Made by a program: the position numbers and the translations under genes | Shown: positions 13,948 through 17,568 of the stretch, in pieces | Numbering within the stretch: position 1 is the first letter of the stretch | How the letters are laid out: each line of letters begins with the position of its first letter | The notes under the pieces: generated by a model | The model's input: the letters and a program-made list of their open reading frames with translations, nothing else | Databases searched by the model: none | What the model was told of the DNA's origin: nothing | Assembly (NCBI GenBank): GCA_964553105.1 | Contig: CAZKJO010000042.1 | Span: forward strand, 1-17,568 | From: Profundicola sp964553105 | Lineage (GTDB): Bacteria; Bacteroidota; Bacteroidia; Flavobacteriales; Weeksellaceae | DNA length: 17,568 nucleotides | Direction: 5' to 3'

Positions 13948-14790
13948 TTATCTTATTAAAGCTTGCCAAGCTTCGTCTAATTTACCATTATTCAATAGTT
14001 GTTTTGCTCTGGCATGATCATGAACATCTGCTGAATAAACACCATTTGGAATTTCCTCAACATTGGCTAATTGAGCTAAATCATTCCCCGTAAGAACTTC
14101 ACTTTTTAGAATGTCTTTCGGTAAATGGTCGAAACCTACACCCAAAGTTTGTAATGGTTTTGGAATTTGAAATAAAGCATCTCCAAAGGCTTTACAATAC
14201 CAAGATTCGCCCATACGAGCTACGAGTTTCATTCGTTCGGTGCTAATTCTTCCATTTTCGTCTAAAACTTCTTCGTGGATATGAACTTTAACCACCTCGC
14301 AGATGACAAGATTTCCAGCTCCACCTTCAGTTCCTAAAGTAATAACGTCGTTTACCTTACATTCTATTGAAACTTTAGATTCCAGAACACGTGGTGGTGC
14401 AACGATTTCAGATTTAACCTCTGTTAAGCCTGCCTTTACAAACTCATTGATGTCTTCGGCATACTCTGTACTTGCCAATGATGCCTGATGAACGATTTCT
14501 TCTGTGACTATATTAATAACAACTTCCTTCGTCTCTAAAACATTTTCCAACGTATGTTTGGTAGTATTGTCTCTAACACGACGAGCTGGAGAAAATATTA
14601 AAGTTGGTGGATTGGCGCTAAATACATTAAAAAAACTAAACGGACTCAAGTTCACATTACCTTCTTTATCTACTGTACTTGCAAAAGCAATGGGTCTTGG
14701 AGCTACAGCCGATAATAAATAAGCGTGTAATTCTTTGGTAGAAACTTCACCTGGAGTGACAGTTTTAATTTTATAATGTGGCTTGATCAT
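13948..14790 (-). CDS. Flavin reductase-like FMN-binding protein
   Basis: 280 residues. The FMN-binding split-barrel domain of flavin reductase-like proteins covers about residues 18-195. SAVAPRPIAFASTVDKEGN (27-45) and NLSPFSFFNVFSANPPTL (46-63) are the typical flavin-binding blocks, and KHTLENVLETKEVVINIV (78-95) continues the domain. The last about 80 residues extend beyond the core domain, as in the longer members found in Bacteroidota. It could reduce free flavin with NAD(P)H for a partner monooxygenase, or use bound FMN itself; no partner is present here. It is the first gene of the minus-strand run DUF1015-YggS-binding protein. I find no clear TAnnTTTG promoter in the 191 bases upstream. 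Family is confident, reaction uncertain. Confidence 0.9.
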   Translation of the reverse strand: MIKPHYKIKTVTPGEVSTKELHAYLLSAVAPRPIAFASTVDKEGNVNLSPFSFFNVFSANPPTLIFSPARRVRDNTTKHTLENVLETKEVVINIVTEEIVHQASLASTEYAEDINEFVKAGLTEVKSEIVAPPRVLESKVSIECKVNDVITLGTEGGAGNLVICEVVKVHIHEEVLDENGRISTERMKLVARMGESWYCKAFGDALFQIPKPLQTLGVGFDHLPKDILKSEVLTGNDLAQLANVEEIPNGVYSADVHDHARAKQLLNNGKLDEAWQALIR

Positions 14791-14912
14791 AAATAAGTAA
14801 ATTTAGAAGTCCCCAATTTACGAATATTAGTTATGAAATGAAACCTTAAAACTTAGGTTCTTCTAATTCTAGGCTATTTTTAGCTATTTTTTTAGTATTA
14901 AAGCCTCAAAAA

Positions 14913-14961
14913 GTAAAAATCAAGTGAAATTCTGTAATTAGAAATAACACTTGACTTTTAC
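14913..14961 (-). terminator. aspA terminator hairpin
   Basis: Arms 14913-14926 and 14948-14961 (GTAAAAATCAAGTG / CACTTGACTTTTAC) pair over 14 bases. The one non-Watson-Crick position is a G-U pair in the minus-strand RNA but an A-C mismatch on the plus strand, so it is built for aspA transcripts. The hairpin begins about 20 bases past the aspA stop and is followed on that strand by TTTTTGAGG. The 21-base loop is large for a terminator. The rest of the 191-base gap (14791-14981) shows only a short direct repeat of GCTATTTTT (14873-14892 region). Confidence 0.6.
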
Positions 14962-14981
14962 AATACATTAAAGATGATTAT

Positions 14982-16403
14982 CTATAAATTCATTTTTCTA
15001 GGCTTAATCATATTTTCTGGTTTCAGAATATCCTTCAACCTTTCCTCTTCCATTAATCCTTGCTTTAAAATTAAGTCATAAACCGATTCTCCAGTTTCTA
15101 AGGCTTCTTTGGCTAACTTGGTCGAAACTTCATATCCTAAATAAGGATTTAATGCAGTCACTAAACTTATACTGCTCATTACAAGTTCTTTGCATCTTTC
15201 TGCATTAGCTGTAATTCCATCAATACATCGTATACGGAGTGTTTTCATTCCGTTCATGAGCATTTCAACGTTTTCTAATAAAGAAAATGCAATAACTGGT
15301 TCCATTACATTTAATTGCAACTGCCCCGCTTCTGAACCCATTGTTATGGTCAAATCATTACCAATTACTCTAAAGGCAATTTGATTTATAACCTCTGGAA
15401 TTACAGGATTTACTTTACCAGGCATAATAGATGAGCCTGGTTGAACTGCAGGCAGATTGATTTCATTGATTCCAGTGCGCGGTCCTGAAGACAACAATCT
15501 CAAATCATTTGAAATCTTAGATAACTTAATCGCTAATCTTTTAATGGTAGAAGAATTCATTATAAATACACCTGTATCACTTGTTGCCTCAATCATATTT
15601 TTTGCTGCTTTCACTTTCAATTGAGTAATATCTCTTAAATGTTCAACACAAAGTGGTGTATAATCAGGATCGGAGTTGATACCAGTACCGATAGCAGTAG
15701 CGCCCATATTAATCTCTAATAAAAGCTTTTTGTTTTGTTGCAACCTCTGAACTTCTTCTTTTAAGTTGGCAGCAAAAGCCTTGAACTCTTGACCTAAAGT
15801 CATTGGAACCGCATCTTGCAATTGAGTACGCCCCATCTTTATAACTTTCTCGAACTCTTTGCTTTTACTTTTAAAACTTTTAATCAATAATTTTAATTCC
15901 TTTTCTAATGCTGTGATACTTCTAAATAAAGCAATTTTGAGTGCAGTAGGATAAGCATCATTGGTAGATTGAGATAAATTAACATGATTATTGGGGTGGC
16001 AATATTCATATTCACCTTTTTTATGCCCCATGATTTCTAGCGCAATATTGGCAATAACTTCGTTTGCATTCATATTGGTAGAAGTTCCTGCTCCGCCTTG
16101 CATCATATCCACCACAAACTGATCATTGTATTTACCTGATTTAACAGCTTGACAGGCTGAAATAATGGCTCCTGCTAATACAGGTTCTAGTAAACCTAAA
16201 TCTCTATTGGATTTGGTAGCCGCTTCTTTTACGTCAGCAAAGGCATAAATAAATTCCGGATAATCATATATATACGAGCCACTTATATCGAAGTTCTCCA
16301 CAGCACGCAAAGTTTGCACACCATAATAAACCTCTATTGGTACTTCTCTATCACCAATTAAATCATGTTCTAAACGGGTTTTTCCACTCAATGGCTTACT
16401 CAT
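14982..16403 (-). CDS. aspA: Aspartate ammonia-lyase
   Basis: 473 residues, class-II fumarase/aspartase superfamily; it interconverts aspartate with fumarate and ammonia in the cytosol. The superfamily signature GSSIMPGKVNP is at 323-333, carrying the flexible-loop catalytic serine. The other two conserved regions are GGAGTSTNMNANEVIAN (103-119) and SQSTNDAYPTALKIA (144-158) with GRTQLQDAVP (191-200). The wording of these blocks (TNDAYPTALKIA, TQLQDAVPM) favours aspartase over fumarase C, as does YYGVQTLRAVENF near the start. The length is usual. It is single, with its own terminator hairpin, and divergent from the secreted-protein gene across 79 bases. That gap holds only imperfect promoter matches (TAACTTAG on the minus strand). 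Assignment is confident on motifs. Confidence 0.95.
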   Translation of the reverse strand: MSKPLSGKTRLEHDLIGDREVPIEVYYGVQTLRAVENFDISGSYIYDYPEFIYAFADVKEAATKSNRDLGLLEPVLAGAIISACQAVKSGKYNDQFVVDMMQGGAGTSTNMNANEVIANIALEIMGHKKGEYEYCHPNNHVNLSQSTNDAYPTALKIALFRSITALEKELKLLIKSFKSKSKEFEKVIKMGRTQLQDAVPMTLGQEFKAFAANLKEEVQRLQQNKKLLLEINMGATAIGTGINSDPDYTPLCVEHLRDITQLKVKAAKNMIEATSDTGVFIMNSSTIKRLAIKLSKISNDLRLLSSGPRTGINEINLPAVQPGSSIMPGKVNPVIPEVINQIAFRVIGNDLTITMGSEAGQLQLNVMEPVIAFSLLENVEMLMNGMKTLRIRCIDGITANAERCKELVMSSISLVTALNPYLGYEVSTKLAKEALETGESVYDLILKQGLMEEERLKDILKPENMIKPRKMNL

Positions 16404-16482
16404 AAATTAGATTTTATTTTAATGTACCTAAGTTACAATTTTTGAAAGTTTTATTAAATATTTAACTAAAAAACTCTTTATT

Positions 16483-17349
16483 ATGAAAAAATTTATCCTA
16501 GTTAGGCTAATGCTCCTATGCGCAAATTTATTTCCACAAGTTGGAATTAATACCAGTTCGCCAAACGGCGCTTCGATTTTAGATATTGTCTCGACAGAAA
16601 AAGGTGTGCTGATTCCTAGACTTGATAGCACAGCACGTAATTCTAACTTAGCAGATAATGACATTAACACGGTACCTCCAATTGGTGTAGAAAATTCAAA
16701 TATTACTCCTGGTTTATTAATATTCAACACAACTGCAAATGCTTTTGAATATTGGGATGGTGTATTATGGAAACGACTTAATTTTGATGCTCCAGCTGGA
16801 CCTGGCGTTAAAGGGGCCGTGAAAATTATTGGTCAAACAGGGGCGAATACGTTACCTTCAGTAAGTTTGACTCATCCAGGAAATACATTCGGGCCTAGGG
16901 CTGAAATGAAATTCTCTGATAGTTTAATTTTTGCTCCAGCACCAACAACCACGTGGCCTCCTAATGAAACACATCCAAATACTACTCATGCTATATATAA
17001 ATATTCTAATGTAACTCCACCAGGAGCTATAAACCCCATGGGTAAAGTTTGGAGAGAAAATAATACGCCTGGGCAAGTACATGTTTGGCGACTCAATGTT
17101 TTGATATTAACACAGGCTAATAACGCAGGTTCTATTATGGCTATTATGAAGAACCCTATATCTAATTTTGAGGTAAATGCAATTCACCAAATCCCAGCAG
17201 GATCGGGTACGGGAAATTTAGTAACATTTTATTTTTACACCATTGCGGATAATGAAAGCTTAGATTACGGGAGAGGTTATAAAATCTTATTATCAGCCGA
17301 AAACGAATGTACTGTAACTTTCCAGTCATTAACCAGAATCTCACTTTAA
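16483..17349 (+). CDS. Secreted flavobacterial surface-type protein, unknown function
   Basis: 288 residues. The N-terminus MKKFILVRLMLLCANLFPQ is a signal peptide, with cleavage probable after Q19. The mature start VGINTSSPNGASILDIVS, followed by KGVLIPRLDSTAR and then GLLIFNTTANAFEYWDGVLW, is a widespread opening of secreted flavobacterial proteins (often 'VGINT--P-A-A-LDI-S---G-L-PR' ending in a 'YN--- --YWDG-W' unit). It usually precedes varied adhesin or tail-spike-like domains. Here the remaining about 190 residues (95-288), rich in Pro, Asn and Thr, are a domain I do not recognise, predicted to be beta-rich. No C-terminal secretion domain of the type IX kind is evident. It is divergent from aspA and ends at a strong terminator 22 bases on. 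Secretion is confident, function unknown. Confidence 0.85.
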   Translation: MKKFILVRLMLLCANLFPQVGINTSSPNGASILDIVSTEKGVLIPRLDSTARNSNLADNDINTVPPIGVENSNITPGLLIFNTTANAFEYWDGVLWKRLNFDAPAGPGVKGAVKIIGQTGANTLPSVSLTHPGNTFGPRAEMKFSDSLIFAPAPTTTWPPNETHPNTTHAIYKYSNVTPPGAINPMGKVWRENNTPGQVHVWRLNVLILTQANNAGSIMAIMKNPISNFEVNAIHQIPAGSGTGNLVTFYFYTIADNESLDYGRGYKILLSAENECTVTFQSLTRISL

Positions 17350-17371
17350 ACTAAATGTTTTTATAATAACT

Positions 17372-17407
17372 AAAATCCACCTTACATGTCCTAAGGTGGA
17401 TTTTTTT
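17372..17407. terminator. Strong bidirectional intrinsic terminator
   Basis: ATCCACCTTA (17375-17384) and TAAGGTGGAT (17392-17401) form a perfect 10-bp stem with a 7-base loop, extended by A/T pairs and followed by a run of T to 17407. The minus-strand reading also ends in ATTTTAG after the stem, so it can serve both the secreted-protein gene (+) and the E2 gene (-), whose stop is at 17429. Confidence 0.9.
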
Positions 17408-17428
17408 ATGTTTCTTAAATGGCTGATT

Positions 17429-17568
17429 TTAAAACCAGTTTTTGAAATTTTTAAGGTTTTCTTTGACTTGAGTTAAAAATTGACTGGCATATGCCCCATT
17501 AATCACTCGGTGGTCATAAGAAATAGATAACATCATTTTCTTTCGTACGGCTAATTGTTCTATTCCGT
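17429..17568 (-). CDS. 2-oxo-acid dehydrogenase E2 (dihydrolipoamide acyltransferase), C-terminal part
   Basis: Only the last 45 codons and the stop (TAA at 17429-17431) lie in the window; the gene continues past the right edge. The protein part reads G-I-E-Q-L-A-V-R-K-K-M-M-L and then SISYDHRVINGAYASQFL, ending KNFKNWF. The motif D-H-R-V-I-N-G is the active-site signature of the E2 catalytic domain, which transfers the acyl group from lipoyl-lysine to CoA; the His is the catalytic base. The position usually Asp (DHRxxDG) is Asn here, as also known in some functional pyruvate dehydrogenase E2 enzymes. Which complex (pyruvate, 2-oxoglutarate or branched-chain) cannot be told from this fragment. 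It is too short to appear in a simple open-frame list, but the motif makes it secure. Confidence 0.9.
   Translation of the reverse strand, partial: GIEQLAVRKKMMLSISYDHRVINGAYASQFLTQVKENLKNFKNWF

Noticed and set aside
14873..14892. Tandem GCTATTTTT copies in the aspA-flavin reductase gap as a regulatory repeat
   Set aside because: Only two short copies in A+T-rich sequence with no further pattern; chance is the simplest explanation.
16428..16730. 100-codon minus-strand open frame between aspA and the secreted protein
   Set aside because: It covers the divergent promoter gap and the signal-peptide coding region of the secreted protein, and its sequence resembles no protein family.
17470..17530. 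Asn in place of Asp in the E2 active-site motif (DHRVING) as a sign of an inactive enzyme
   Set aside because: Asn at this position is known in functional pyruvate dehydrogenase E2 enzymes, so it is a natural variant and not evidence of decay.

Overview
The window looks like chromosomal DNA from a flavobacterium (phylum Bacteroidota, class Flavobacteriia). It is strongly A+T-rich. Start codons lack clear Shine-Dalgarno sequences and sit behind A-rich leaders. Several promoters match the Bacteroidota type TTG-N17..23-TAnnTTTG. The gene set also fits: a Bacteroidota-type ornithine aminotransferase, a 6S-like RNA of flavobacterial style, and a secreted protein opening with the 'VGIN-T-S-P-N ... 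ILDI-S--KGVLIPR' pattern common in this class. I see no insertion sequence, phage, CRISPR array, tRNA or rRNA. All complete reading frames look intact. Only the first and last genes are cut by the window edges, and no gap without a gene exceeds 300 bases.

Left part (1-3871): the end-truncated dinB (DNA polymerase IV, +) converges on a two-gene minus-strand unit (small GNAT acetyltransferase, then pirin). A hairpin inside the 3' end of dinB probably terminates the pirin transcript. Next is rocD (ornithine aminotransferase, -). The 244-base divergent gap upstream of rocD holds a textbook rocD promoter and a long, near-continuous RNA hairpin with a central bubble. I read that hairpin as a 6S-type RNA on the plus strand, and it lies directly before a small membrane-anchored protein of unknown function.

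Central part (4530-9718, all +): an amidoligase cluster, the most interesting region. It encodes an esterase-like alpha/beta hydrolase, an ATP-grasp ligase carrying a histone H1-like lysine-rich tail, a GCS2/YbdK-type carboxylate-amine ligase, a class-I glutamine amidotransferase-like protein and a second, divergent ATP-grasp protein resembling glutathionylspermidine synthetases. The last four are closely spaced (33, 9 and 14 bases). Together they could make, trim or attach a small amide-linked compound such as a gamma-glutamyl peptide, or modify a protein with amino acids. The product is not known to me. A small helical protein of unknown function (9777-10298) follows, closed by a bidirectional terminator.

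Right part (10369-17568): a minus-strand run made up of a flavin reductase-like protein, a DUF1015 protein, a YggS/PLPHP protein and an orphan peptide-type substrate-binding lipoprotein. Upstream of it is aspA (aspartate ammonia-lyase, -) with its own terminator hairpin. Divergent from aspA is a secreted surface-type protein (+) ending at a strong bidirectional terminator, beyond which the C-terminal end of a 2-oxo-acid dehydrogenase E2 subunit enters from the right edge (-).
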